Source of the DNA: Seriola aureovittata
Taxonomy: Eukaryota > Chordata > Actinopteri > Carangiformes > Carangidae
NCBI RefSeq assembly: GCF_021018895.1
Contig: NC_079374.1
Location: 1,910,212-1,974,211 of the forward strand
DNA length: 64,000 nt
Direction of reading: 5' to 3'
Shown: positions 18,001 to 30,960 of the stretch, piece by piece
Layout of the letters: every line of letters starts with the position of its first letter
Position numbering within the stretch: the first letter of the stretch is position 1
Translations under genes and position numbers: made by a program
Notes under the pieces: model-generated
What the model was told of the DNA's origin: nothing
Databases searched by the model: none
What the model saw: the letters and a program-made list of their open reading frames with translations, nothing else

Positions 18001-21000
18001 ATAGTATAGTAAGGCATAAAAACATCATAGTATAGTGAGGCATAAAAACGTAAAAAAAAGTCATAGTATAATAAGGTATAAAAATGTCATAGTATAATAA
18101 TGCATAAAAACGTAAAAAAAAAGTCATAGTATAATAAGGCATAAAAAAGTCATAGTTTAGTAAGGTATGAAAATGCTAAAAAAAAAAAAAGTCATAGTAT
18201 AGTAAGGCATAAAAACGTGATTGTAAAGTAAGGCATGAAAATGCTAAAAAAAAAAAAAAAATTTTTAAATGTCATAGTATAGTAAGGCATAAAAACATCA
18301 TAGTATAGTGAGGCATAAAAACTTAGAAAAATGTCATAGTTTAGTAAGGCATGAAAATGCTAAAAAAAAAAAAAGTCATGTAAGGCGTAAAAACATCATT
18401 GTATAGTGAGGCATAAAAACGTAAAAAAATTTCATAGTTTAGTAAGGCATGAAAATGCTAAAAAAAAAAAAAGGTCATAGTATAGTAATGCATGAAAATG
18501 TTAAATAAAAGTCATAGTATAATAAGGCATAAAAATGTCATAGTATAGAAATGCATAGAAATGTCATAGTTTAGTAAGGCATGAAAATGCTAAAAAAAAA
18601 AAAGTCATAGTATAATAAGGTATAAAAATGTTAAGTATAGTAAGGCATAAAAATGCTAAAAAAAAAAGTCATAATATAATAAGGTATAAAAATGTCATAG
18701 TTTAGTAAGGCATAAAAATGTCATAGTTTAGTAAGGCATAAAAACATGATTGTATAATAAGGCATGAAAATGCCCCCCAAAAAAAAGGCATAGTATAGTA
18801 AGGCATAAAAACGTGATTGTAAAGTAAGGCATGAAAATGCTAAGAAAAAAAAAAATAAAAAAAGTCATAGTATAGTAAGGCATAAAAAAGTCATAGTATA
18901 GTGAGGCATAAAAACGTAAAAAAAAAAGTCATAGTTTAGTAAGGCATGAAAATGCTAAAAAAAAAAAAGTCATGTAAGGCGTAAAAACATCATTGTATAG
19001 TGAGGCATAAAAACGTGAAAAAATTTCATAGTTTAGTAAGGCATGAAAATGCTAAAAAAAAAAAAGTCATAGTATAGTAAGGCGTAAAAACATCATTGTA
19101 TAGTGAGGCATAAAAACATAAAAAAATTTCATAGTTTAGTAAGGCATGAAAATGCTAAAAAAAAAAAAAATCATAGTATAGTAAGGCATAAAAACGTCAT
19201 AGTATAGTAAGGCATAAAAACATCATAGTCTAGTAAGACATGAAAATGCAAAAAAAAAAGTCATTCTATAGAAAGGCATAAAAGCGTCATAGTATAATAA
19301 TGCATAAAAGCTTTTAATAAGTCATAGTATAATAAGGCATAAAAATGTCATTGTATAATAAGGCATAAAAATGTCATAGTTTAGTAAGGCTTAAAAATGT
19401 CATAGTTTAGTAAGGCATAAAACCATGATTGTATAGTAAGGCATGAAAATGCCCCCCCAAAAAAAGTCATAGTATAGTAAGGCATAAAAACGTGATTGTA
19501 AAGTAAGGCATGAAAATGCTAAAAAAAAAAAAAAAAAAAAGTCATAGTATAGTAAGGCATAAAAACATTAAAAAAAGGTCATAGTTTAGTAAGGCATGAA
19601 AATGCTAAAAAAAAAAAAAAAGTCATAGTATAGTAAAGCATTAAAACATCATAGTATAGTAAGGCATAAAAACGTCATACTATAGTAATGCATAAAAACG
19701 TTTAAAAAAAGTCATATTATAATAAGGCATAAAAATGTCATAGTATAGAAATGCATAAAAATGTCATAGTTTAGCAAGGCATAAAAATGTCATAGTATAA
19801 TAAGGCATAAAAACATCATAGTATAGTAAGGCATGAAAATGCAAAAGAAAAGGAATTTTATAGTAAGGCATAAAAACATCATAGTATAATAAGGCATAAA
19901 AATGTCATAGTTTAGTAAGGCATAAAAACGTCATAGTATAGTAATGCATAAAAACGTTTAAAAAAAAGTCATAGTATAATCAGGTATAAAAATGTCATGT
20001 ATAATAATGCATAAAAACGTTTAAAAAAGTCATAGTATAATAAGGCATAAAAACATCATAGTATAGTAATGCATAAAAACGTAAAAAAAAAAGTCATAGT
20101 ATAGTAAGGCATAAAAACGTGATTGTAAAGTAAGGCATGAAAATGCTAAAAAAATAAAATAAAAAAGAAATGTCATAGTATAGTAAGGCATAAAAACATC
20201 ATAGTATAGTGAGACATAAAAACGTAGAAAAAATTTCATAGTTTAGTAAGGCATGAAAATGTCATTGTATAGTAAGGCATAAAAATGTCATACTTTAGTA
20301 AGGCATGAAAATGCTAAAAAAAAAAAAGTCATAGTATAATAAGGCATAATAACATCATAGTATAGTAAGGCATGAAAATGCCAAAAAAAAATGTCATAGT
20401 ATAGTAAGGCATGAAAATGCCAAAAAAAAAAGTCATAGTATAGTAAGGCATGAAAATGCAAAAAAAAAAAGTCATAGTATAATAAGGCATAAAAATGTCA
20501 TTGTATAGTAAGGCATGAAAATGCAAAAAAAAAAGTCATAGTATAATAAGGCATAAAAATGTCATTGTATAGTAAGGCATAAAAATGTCATACTTTAGTA
20601 AGGCATGAAAATGCTAAAAAAAAAAAGTCATAGTATAGTCAGGCATAAAAACGTGATTGTAAAGTAAGGTATGCAAATGCTAAAAAAAAAAAAATGTCAT
20701 AGTATAGTAAGGCATAAAAACATCATAGTATAGTGAGGCATAAAAACATGATTGTATACTAAGGCATGAAAATGCTAAAAAAAAAAAAAAAAAAAAAGTC
20801 ATAGTACAGTAAGGCATAAAAACGTGATTGTAAAGTAAGGCATGAAAATGCTAAAAAAAAAAAAAAAAATTTCATAGTATAGTAATGCATAAAAACGTAA
20901 AAAAAAATGCCATAGTATAATAAGGCATAAAAATGTCATAGTATAGTAAGGCATGAAAATGCTAAAAAAAAAAAAAAGTCATAGTATAATAAGGCATAAA

Positions 21001-23240
21001 AATGTCATTGTATAGTAAGGCATAAAAATGTCATACTTTAGTAAGGCATGAAAATGCTAAAAAAAAAAAGTCATAGTATAGTAAGGCATAAAAACATCAT
21101 AGTATAGTGAGGCATAAAAACGTAAAAAAAAGTCATAGTATAATAAGGTATAAAAATGTCATAGTATAATAATGCATAAAAACGTAAAAAAAAAGTCATA
21201 GTATAATAAGGCATAAAAAAGTCATAGTTTAGTAAGGTATGAAAATGCTAAAAAAAAAAAAGTCATAGTATAGTAAGGCATAAAAACGTGATTGTAAAGT
21301 AAGGCATGAAAATGCTAAAAAAAAAAAAAAAATTTTTAAATGTCATAGTATAGTAAGGCATAAAAACATCATAGTATAGTGAGGCATAAAAACTTAGAAA
21401 AATGTCATAGTTTAGTAAGGCATGAAAATGCTAAAAAAAAAAAAAGTCATGTAAGGCGTAAAAACATCATTGTATAGTGAGGCATAAAAACGTAAAAAAA
21501 TTTCATAGTTTAGTAAGGCATGAAAATGCTAAAAAAAAAAAAAGTCATAGTATAGTAAGGCGTAAAAACATCATTGTATAGTGAGGCATAAAAACGTAAA
21601 AAAATTTCATAGTTTAGTAAGGCATGAAAATGCTAAAAAAAAAAAAAATCATAGTATAGTAAGGCATAAAAACGTCATAGTATAGTAAGGCATAAAAACA
21701 TCATAGTCTAGTAAGACATGAAAATGCAAAAAAAAAAGTCATTCTATAGAAAGGCATAAAAGCGTCATAGTATAATAAGGCATAAAAACGTGATTGTAAA
21801 GTAAGGCATTAAAATGTCATTGTATAATAAGGCATAAAAACGTTTAAAAAAGTCATAGTATAATAAGGCATAAAAATGTCATTGTATAATAAGGCATAAA
21901 AATGTCATAGTTTAGTAAGGCTTAAAAATGTCATAGTTTAGTAAGGCATAAAACCATGATTGTATAGTAAGGCATGAAAATGCCCCCCCAAAAAAAGTCA
22001 TAGTATAGTAAGGCATAAAAACGTGATTGTAAAGTAAGGCATGAAAATGCTAAAAAAAAAAAAAAAAAAAGTCATAGTATAGTAAGGCATAAAAACATTA
22101 AAAAAAGGTCATAGTTTAGTAAGGCATGAAAATGCTAAAAAAAAAAAAAAAGTCATAGTATAGTAAAGCATTAAAACATCATAGTATAGTAAGGCATAAA
22201 AACGTCATACTATAGTAATGCATAAAAACGTTTAAAAAAAGTCATATTATAATAAGGCATAAAAATGTCATAGTATAGAAATGCATAAAAATGTCATAGT
22301 TTAGCAAGGCATAAAAATGTCATAGTATAATAAGGCATAAAAACATCATAGTATAGTAAGGCATGAAAATGCAAAAGAAAAGGAATTTTATAGTAAGGCA
22401 TAAAAACATCATAGTATAATAAGGCATAAAAATGTCATAGTTTAGTAAGGCATAAAAACGTCATAGTATAGTAATGCATAAAAACGTTAAAAAAAGTCAT
22501 AGTATAATCAGGTATAAAAATGTCATGTATAATAATGCATAAAAACGTTAAAAAAAGTCATAGTATAATAAGGCATAAAAACATCATAGTATAGTAATGC
22601 ATAAAAACGTAAAAAAAAAGTCATAGTATAGTAAGGCATAAAAACGTGATTGTAAAGTAAGGCATGAAAATGCTAAAAAAATAAAATAAAAAAGAAATGT
22701 CATAGTATAGTAAGGCATAAAAACATCATAGTATAGTGAGACATAAAAACGTAGAAAAAATTTCATAGTTTAGTAAGGCATGAAAATGTCATTGTATAGT
22801 AAGGCATAAAAATGTCATACTTTAGTAAGGCATGAAAATGCTAAAAAAAAAAAAGTCATAGTATAATAAGGCATAATAACATCATAGTATAGTAAGGCAT
22901 GAAAATGCCAAAAAAAAATGTCATAGTATAGTAAGTTATGAAAATGCCAAAAAAAAAAGTCATAGTATAGTAAGGCATGAAAATGCAAAAAAAAAAAAGT
23001 CATAGTATAATAAGGCATAAAAATGTCATTGTATAGTAAGGCATGAAAATGCAAAAAAAAAAGTCATAGTATAATAAGGCATAAAAATGTCATTGTATAG
23101 TAAGGCATAAAAATGTCATACTTTAGTAAGGCATGAAAATGCTAAAAAAAAAAAGTCATAGTATAGTCAGGCATAAAAACGTGATTGTAAAGTAAGGTAT
23201 GCAAATGCTAAAAAAAAAAAAATGTCATAGTATAGTAAGG
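15080..23240. repeat. satellite zone 3: three large duplicated blocks
   Basis: Rare variant markers recur in the same order. The marker GCAAAAGAAAAGGAATTTTA is at 16378, 19841 and 22371. GTCATTCTATAGAAAGGCAT is near 15787, 19259 and 21738. A C-run before AAAAAA is near 15287, 15976, 18772, 19451 and 21982. ATAAAATAAAAAAGAAATG is near 16690, 20153 and 22680. Offsets are about 3465-3485 bp between blocks one and two and about 2530 bp between blocks two and three. Confidence 0.85.
17026..17905. repeat. tandem 437-bp duplication inside the array
   Basis: The succession of variant units from about 17026 to 17463 is repeated almost base for base from about 17464 to 17905. The rare unit GTAAGGTATGCAAATGC marks both copies, at 17157 and 17594. 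The most visible difference is in poly(A) length. Confidence 0.85.
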
Positions 23241-26200
23241 CATAAAAACATCATAGTATAGTGAGGCATAAAAACGTAAAAAAAATGCCATAGTATAATA
23301 AGGCATAAAAATGTCATAGTATAGTAAGGCATGAAAATGCCAAAAAAAAAAAAGTCATAGTATAGTAAGGCATAAAAACGTGATTGTAAAGTAAGGCATG
23401 AAAATGCTAAAAAAAAAAAAAAAAAAAATGTCATAGTATAGTGAGGCATAAAAACATTAAAAAAAAATGTCATAGTTTAGTAAGGCATGAAAATGCTAAA
23501 AAAAAAAAAAAAAAAAAAAAGTCAGTATAGTGAGGCATAAAAACGTAAAAAAAAATGTCATAGTTTAGTAAGGCATGAAAATGCTAAAAAAAAAAAAAAA
23601 AAAAAGTCATAGTAAGGCATAAAACCATCATAGTATAGTTAGGCATAAAAACGTAAAAAAATGTCATAGTTTAGTAAGGCATGAAAAGGTCATAGTATAG
23701 TAATGCATGAAAACGTTAAATAAAAGTCATAATATAATAAGGCATAAAAATGTCATAGTATAGAAATGCATAGAAATGTCATAGTTTAGTAAGGCATGAA
23801 AATGCTAAAAAAAAAAAAGTCATAGTATAATAAGGTATAAAACTGTCATAGTATAATAATGCATAAAAACGTTAAAAAAAGTCATAGTAAAGTAAGGCAT
23901 TAAAATGTCATTGTATAGTAAGGCATAAAAATGCTAAAAAGACAAAAAGTCATAGTATAATAAGGTATAAAAAATTTCATAGTATAATAATGCACAAAAA
24001 CGTAAAAAAAAAGTCATAGTATAATAAGGCATAAAAATGTCATAGTTTTGTAAGGCATAAAAATGTCATAGTATAGTGAGGCATAAAAACATGATTGTAT
24101 ACTAAGGCATGAAAATGCAAAAAAAAAAAAAAAAAAAAAAGTCATAGTATAGTAAGGCATAAAAACGTGATTGTAAAGTAAGGCATGAAAATGCTAAAAA
24201 AAAAAAAAAAAATGTCATAGTATAGTAATGCATAAAAACGTAAAAAAAAAAGTCATAGTTTAGTAAGGCATAAAAATGTCATAGTTTAGTAAGGCATACA
24301 AACATGATTATATAGTAAGGCATGAAAATGCTAAAAAAAAAAAAGTCATAGTATAGTCAGGCATAAAAACGTGATTGTAAAGTAAGGTATGAAAATGCTA
24401 AAAAAAAAAAAATGTCATAGTATAGTAAGGCATAAAAACGTGATTGTAAAGTAAGGCATGAAAATGCTAAAAAAAAAAAAAAAATGTCATAGTATAGTAA
24501 GGCATAAAAACATCATAGTATAGTGAGGCATAAAAACGTAAAAAAAAATGCCATAGTATAATAAGGCATGAAAATGTCATAGTATAGTAAGGCATGAAAA
24601 TGCCAAAAAAAAAAAAAGTCATAGTATAGTAAGGCATAAAAACGTGATTGTAAAGTAAGGCATGAAAATGCTAAAAAAAAAAAAAAAAATGTCATAGTAT
24701 AGTAAGGCATAAAAACATCATAGTATAGTGAGGCATAAAAACGTAAAAAAAAGTCATAGTATAGTAAGGCATAAAAACGTCATAGTATAGTAATGTATAA
24801 AAACGTTTAAAAAAAAGTCATAGTATAATAAGGTATAAAAATGTCATGTATAATAATGCATAAAAACCTTAAAAAAAGTCATAGTATAATAAGGAATAAA
24901 AAAGTCATAGTATAGTAATGCATAAAAACGTAAAAAAAAAGTCATAGTATAGTAAGGCATAAAAACGTGATTGTAAAGTAAGGCATGAAAATGCTAAAAA
25001 AAAAAAAAAAAAAATGTCATAGTATAGTAAGGCATAAAAACATCATAGTATAGTGAGGCATAAAAACGTAAAAAAAATGTCATAGTTTAGTAAAAAAAAA
25101 AAAGAAAAAAGTCATAGTATAGTAATGCATAAAAACGTTAAAAAAAGTCATAGTATAATAAGGCATAAAAATGTCATAGTATAGTAAGGCATGAAAATGC
25201 TAAAAAAAAAAAAGTCATAGTATAATAAGGCATAAAAATGTCATAGTATAGAAAGGCATAAAAATGTCATTGTATAGTAAGGCATAAAAATGTCATACTT
25301 TAGTAAGGCATGAAAATGCTAAAAAAAAAAAGTCATAGTATAGTAAGGCATAAAAACATCATAGTATAGTGAGGCATAAAAACGTAAAAAAAAAGTCATA
25401 GTATAATAAGGTATAAAAATGTCATAGTATAATAATGCATAAAAACGTTAAAAAAAGTCATAGTATAATAAGGCATAAAAAAGTCATAGTATAGTGAGGC
25501 ATAAAAACATGATTGTATACTAAGGCATGAAAATGCTAAAAAAAAAAAAAAAAGTCATAGTACAGTAAGGCATAAAAACGTGATTGTAAAGTAAGGCATG
25601 AAAATGCTAAAAAAAAAAAAAAAATTTCATAGTATAGTAATGCATAAAAACGTAAAAAAAAAGTCATAGTATAATAAGGCATAAAAATGTCATAGTATAG
25701 TAAGGCATGAAAATGCTAAAAAAAAAGTCATAGTATAATAAGGCATAAAAATGTCATTGTATAGTAAGGCATAAAAATGTCATACTTTAGTAAGGCATGA
25801 AAATGCTAAAAAAAAAAAGTCATAGTATAGTAAGGCATAAAAACATCATAGTATAGTGAGGCATAAAAACGTAAAAAAAAGTCATAGTATAATAAGGTAT
25901 AAAAATGTCATAGTATAATAATGCATAAAAACGTAAAAAAAAAGTCATAGTATAATAAGGCATAAAAAAGTCATAGTTTAGTAAGGTATGAAAATGCTAA
26001 AAAAAAAAAAAGTCATAGTATAGTAAGGCATAAAAACGTGATTGTAAAGTAAGGCATGAAAATGCTAAAAAAAAAAAAAAAATTTTTAAATGTCATAGTA
26101 TAGTAAGGCATAAAAACATCATAGTATAGTGAGGCATAAAAACTTAGAAAAATGTCATAGTTTAGTAAGGCATGAAAATGCTAAAAAAAAAAAAAAGAAA

Positions 26201-27149
26201 AAAGTCATAGTATAGTAATGCACAAAAACGTTAAAAAAAGTCATAGTATAATAAGGCATAAAAATGTCATTGTATAGTAAGGCATAAAAATGTCATAGTT
26301 TAGTAAGGCATAAAAATGTCATAGTATAGTAAGGCATAAAAACATCATAGTATAGTAAGGCATGAAAATGCAAAAAAAAAAAAGTCATTTTATAGTAAGG
26401 CATGAAAACATCATAGTATAGTAAGGCATGAAAATGCCCCCCAAAAAAAAGTCATACTATAGTAAGGCATAAAAACATTAAAAAACGTCATAGTATAGTA
26501 AGGCATAAAAATGTCATAGTATACTAATGCATTAAAATATCAAAACGTCATAGTATAATTAGCCATTGAAACGTCATAGTAAAATAAGGCATAAAAACGT
26601 CATAGTATAGTAAAGCATAAAAACGTCATAGTATAATAAGACATAAAAAGTCATAGTATAGTAAGGCATAAAAAGGTAAAAAAAAAACATCATAGTAAAG
26701 TAAAGCATATAAACGTCAAAGAAGTTCATGCTATAAAATGGCATAACAATGTTATAGTACAGTAAGACATAAAAAGGTCAAAAAAGTCATAGTATAGTAA
26801 CGCATAAAAACGTCAAGAAATGTCATAGTATATTAAGGCATAAGAATGATATAGTATAATAAGGCATAAAAATGTGTTATTATATATAGTAAGGCGTTCA
26901 AACGTCAGAAAACATCATAGTATATTAAGGCACAAAAAGGTCAAAAAAAGTCATAGTATAGTAAGGCATAAAGACATCATGGTACAGTTATACCTGAAAA
27001 GTAGTATAGAAACCATATCTAGAATTAAGTTCTCACAGTTGTATGCCTGCGCAACTTGTTCATCCAGAAACTTGCAAAATATTAACCATATGTGTGAAAT
27101 TCTGTTGAAGTTTTGTCGCGTGAAGTCTTAAATAAAAGCTAATAAGTGT

Positions 27150-27435
27150 TTTTTGAGGTCACACTGACCTTGACCTTTGACCTATGACCACCAAAGTCCA
27201 ATCGTTTCATCCTTGAGTCCACCTGAACCTTTTGTGTTAAATTTAAAGAGGTTCCTTCAAGGCGATACTGAGATGTCACATTCACAAGGCCAAAACTGTG
27301 TTTTATGAGGTCACAACCCCTGTGCCCTTTGACCTTTGACCACCAAAACCCATCAGTTGATCCTTGAGTCCTCATGAATGTTCATGGCTAATTTGAAGAA
27401 GTTCTGTCAAGATGTTACAGAGATATCGTGTCCAC
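27150..27435 (+). repeat. CCTTTGACC dispersed repeat, second copy
   Basis: It has the same order of blocks as the copy at 3676-3990: GACCTTTGACC, CACCAAAGTCCAATC, CTTGAGTCC, ATTCACAAGGCCAAAA and GAGGTCACAAC, then a second unit. Confidence 0.75.
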
Positions 27436-28589
27436 GAGAGTGTGACGGTTGCTCTCTTCTTACAGAATGATTACTTAATGAAAACAAAAAATAATCTGCA
27501 CAATAATCAACACTGAAAGTTCCCATAATACGGACATTTAAATAGACCAGCCTGTGATACATGTTTGAGGTGAATGTGGACTCAGCCAACCTCCCTGTGC
27601 ATTTTGTGATTTCAATCAGTCCAGAGTGAGTGGTGACACTGAACACTGTGCTTCACTGTTGTGTAATCCCACAGCATTAACATGTGAAAGAGCAGGCACC
27701 GCTGACTGAGGACAGCTGTTTTGTTCTGTTTTTATCATAGCACCATAAATGAATATTCACCTCTGAAAGAGGAGCCAGGCCGATGTAGCCATTACTGTTA
27801 AGCAAATGAAATGCAAAAGGCAAACTGAATATTCTAGCAGGAAGATAACGTCCTGGTCTTATTTAAAGAGGCTTCAGAGGGTTTTCAGAGCCCGAGCTGG
27901 CCTCTCAGGTACATCCAGCAGAGGAGGAAACCTCCAGCTTCAGATTCGGCAGATAAGGGGAAACTTAAGGGAAACTTAACAAACAATACTGAGTGAACAA
28001 TTCTCCATGTTTCGCACTTCACATTTTATTAAAAGGAGTAAACTGTTTAACTTGAATCTTTTTTTTTTCCCAAACTGTCCAAACCATTCACCTGACGGTC
28101 GCTGAATCTGACTCAGTTTCTAATCAAAGGATGAAACCGCACCTGTGCCGTGTTTCAGAATAATCAGAATAATTAACACTTTTTTTCTCCAAAGTCGTTA
28201 AGATAATGTTACATTTAGTCTTAATGAACAAATGCTAACTTTTACTAGAAAGAGGAAGTGTAATGTTGTCAATGATTCAGTGAGTTAGACTGTGGGCTAC
28301 AGCTCTGCAGCCTATATTTCATATACATTTTATTTTGGAAAATTAAATTTGCTGAAGTCGTTATCAGTAGTCCCTGTGTGGATGTATTGACAACTGTGAC
28401 TTTACTGACTGTAATACTGAGGGAAACTTAGAAAGGTGATGATTCTCAGGCCTGCAGTTCTCTTTTTAACCACAATAACAAATTCATGTTTGCGAACCAT
28501 TGCACTTCAGAGGGGCGCTGTTTCACCAGTTTTGAGGAAACTCAATAAAAACTGGGGCAGATATGACCTTAACAATGATACATGAATAT

Positions 28590-29470
28590 AGCAGTGGGGA
28601 AAAAGTACTCAGATCCTTTACTTAAGTAAAAGTAGCAGTACCACAGAGTAAAACTTCTGCACCCGTATGAACAAAAGTATCTGCATAAAAATACACTTAA
28701 AGTACCAAAAGTAAAAGTTCTCATCGTGCATAATGACCCATTTCACATGAATGTACATTAATGTTGCATCTGGAAAACATGAAGCTAATTTTGAGAAGTT
28801 AAATCTGCTTAAATAAATGTAATATATTTTATTTATTTAATGACTTTATACTGAAGGATGAGAGCTGTGAGAGCAAAGAGAGAAAATTTGGTTTTCACAT
28901 TCCCAGTCAGATCGTCACACTGACATGTAATATCATGAATTGTAAGGCAGGAGTTTAAAATGTCTCATCTTAACTGTAGAAGGATTTTCAGTGCTACTTT
29001 TATCAGAGGTCCCATTGTCTCCAGTTCATTTCCTAGAACGAGACTTCTCTTCTTTGAAAGGTGTCTGGAAAAGCACAATATAATTTGGACGCGGTGAAAA
29101 CGGAGAGACAGTGTCCATTTAATTAATTCCAAGTAATTACTATAATAATCAAGAGTCTTTTATTCAGCGCACAGCAGGTCAGATGAAAATGTGTCTACAC
29201 AGCAGGAGAGCGTACAATTCAACTAATATGGATTAAAGAAATAATTCCAATGATAAATTAATATTAACTGTGTTTAAATTGATTTACAGTTACATTATTG
29301 TCAACAGTGTTGGAGGAAATATTCAGATTCTTTACTTAAGTAAAAGTATAAATAGGCTGTAAAAACACTTTACTACATGATAAGAAAAGTCCTGCAGAAA
29401 AAAACAAGTATTAAAAGTGAAAGTACTTAATGCACTAATATAAAAGCAGTTTACTGTTGTAGTTGGTTTT
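28590..29470. repeat. two TACTTAAGTAAAAGTA-type dispersed repeats
   Basis: The copies begin near 28593 (GCAGTGGGGAAAAAGTACTC) and near 29308 (CAGTGTTGGAGGAAATATTC). Each continues with CAGAT(C/T)CTTTACTTAAG and TAAAAGTA motifs. A related copy lies on the opposite strand at 60350-60520 (TCCACTACATTTCAGAGGG) and a fragment at 33755-33875. This is a frequent teleost short repeat. Confidence 0.65.
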
Positions 29471-29929
29471 TAACAGTATCATATAGGACTCCAGAGAATT
29501 ATTAATTTGTTATGGATTAATCTGCTGATTATTTTCTTGATTACTTTATTCAGAAAATAGTGAGAAATCCCCGTCACATTTACCCAAAGTGACACTTTGA
29601 CAAACCGACAGTTCAAACCTGAAAATGACTAAAATAGATTTTAAAAAGCAGCAAATCTTCACATTTGAGAAGCTGGAACCGTCATTTCACCTCTGTCCTA
29701 CATAAGTTACAGACATTATTTCTGCACGGGTCCAGGATATTAGAAAGAAACCAGCTGCGTGAGAACGATGATGGTAAATGAACCCGGCCTCCACCGCTGT
29801 TTTAGTCGCAGTCTAATCCCACATTAAAGGGCCAGCAGGCCGGCGCACAGATTAACCGGTGAAACGGGTCGACTCATGAACCGAAGCTGAAAGGAGTCAC
29901 TGAGCAGACGAGTCAAAAGTTCATCCGCA

Positions 29930-30960
29930 CATTTTCTTTTTTAATTATTTATTTAGAAAAATAGATTGTGACAGAGCATTATGTCTAATAACACACTGAA
30001 CTGGATCACTGGCTGTAACACCAAACTACTTACATTCACCAGGGTAAAACAGAAGCAGCGGCTTTTTTTTTTAAAACTCGAGCACATCAGTGGAGATATA
30101 TTCAACTCTGCAGGTCCCAGAATTCACTGCAAATCAAGGAGAGCTCGTTCATTTCCAACATAAGTACCTGAAAGCTTTCCTGACATGCTTTGACACTGTT
30201 CCCTCACCCCCCATCCACAACCTGACATATGGCAATCACACCCTCCCTCCACACCCCCTCTACAGAGAGGGATCATGTCCATAAGGGGGAAAACAGTCCA
30301 TCCATCCATCAGTCCGTCCATCCATAGGAGGCAAAAGCGATGAGAAAGTCCCTCCAGCACGTTGTAGTACACACAAGCAGCTACGACACTGAGCCGCATG
30401 CAATAAGAAGATTAATGCATTTATGGAAAAAGCTGCAGAACCAACATTTAGAGCTGAATGAATGGACACGAGCGGAGAGGACATCTGTTTAAGGAGATAA
30501 CTATAGGAGCTCTTATCTCCTCTGACTTTACACATACAGTAGATGTGATGATGAAAATACAAATAAAACACCAGTAAGAGACTATGTAATCCTATGAATA
30601 TTACATAATATTAATTCAAATTAAGTATTATGCAACAAAAAGGTGCACGCTCACATATACATCTCCGTCACGTCGTCGCCACGGTTTGAAATCAACACCC
30701 GCCTCTGTAGCTGTGATTTCTCTTACATAAGCAGTTCATCTATAAATATCATAGATTACTGTTCATAAACTGCTGATGTGAACATCAACGCCGCCCGTCG
30801 CTCTTCTTGAAGATTTGCATTTCAACCAGGAAAAAAAAAAAAAATCCCACAATCCTGTGTTTGGCAGAGTAGACTCAGACCAGTCACCAGATAAACAAAA
30901 ACATCTTTCATCCCATCGGCAATTTGAAAAGCTACTTCCTGTTTCCCACAGTTCCACGGT
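29930..30960 (-). other. nyx: nyx 3'UTR (approximate)
   Basis: This is sequence downstream of the nyx stop codon. A minus-strand AATAAA (plus TTTATT) at 29948-29953 is the best poly(A) signal. It contains a CCAT-rich short repeat at 30297-30325. The open frames here on both strands do not resemble known proteins. Confidence 0.45.

Larger units (their letters stand above)
6790..26985. repeat. 20-kb AT-rich minisatellite/satellite array, about 26-bp core unit
   Basis: Several hundred head-to-tail units fill about 20.2 kb without interruption. The core unit on the plus strand begins GTCATAGTATAG and continues TAAGGCATAAAAAC, about 26 nt. Variants carry GTGAGGCAT, ATAATAAGG, TTTAGTAAGG or ATAGTAATGCAT, and many end GGCATGAAAATGCTA plus 8-25 A residues. 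The adenines are all on the plus strand. Three zones are visible: mixed units (6.8-9.8 kb), units lacking CAT that read GCAAGGCAAAAAATGTC (9.8-13.26 kb), and poly(A)-extended units (13.26-27.0 kb). The edges are more diverged than the centre. Minus-strand open frames such as YALLYYDFF are only translations of the unit. The array lies between the convergent ends of cask and nyx. Confidence 0.97.
26986..29930. other. intergenic DNA right of the satellite array
   Basis: No gene was recognised. It holds the second CCTTTGACC repeat pair (27150-27435), two TACTTAAGTAAAAGTA-type repeats (28590-28745 and 29305-29470) and an AATCGATTAATC-type copy (29505-29690). Open frames here do not match any family I know. 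Confidence 0.55.

Noticed and set aside
6847..24710. Minus-strand open frames rich in YALLYYDFF / PYYTMTFF
   Set aside because: They are translations of the satellite unit; a stop-free reading of a 26-nt unit arises automatically, and lengths follow repeat phase, not selection.
6790..26985. CRISPR-like array of regularly spaced repeats
   Set aside because: Units are contiguous without unique spacers, and the sequence is clearly vertebrate with spliced genes.
6790..26985. Centromere
   Set aside because: The array is satellite-like but only about 20 kb, within a conserved gene block with genes on both sides; nothing in the sequence shows centromere function.
30124..30571. Open frames downstream of nyx on the minus strand
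   Set aside because: They lie in the presumed nyx 3'UTR, carry short-repeat translations and match no family I know.
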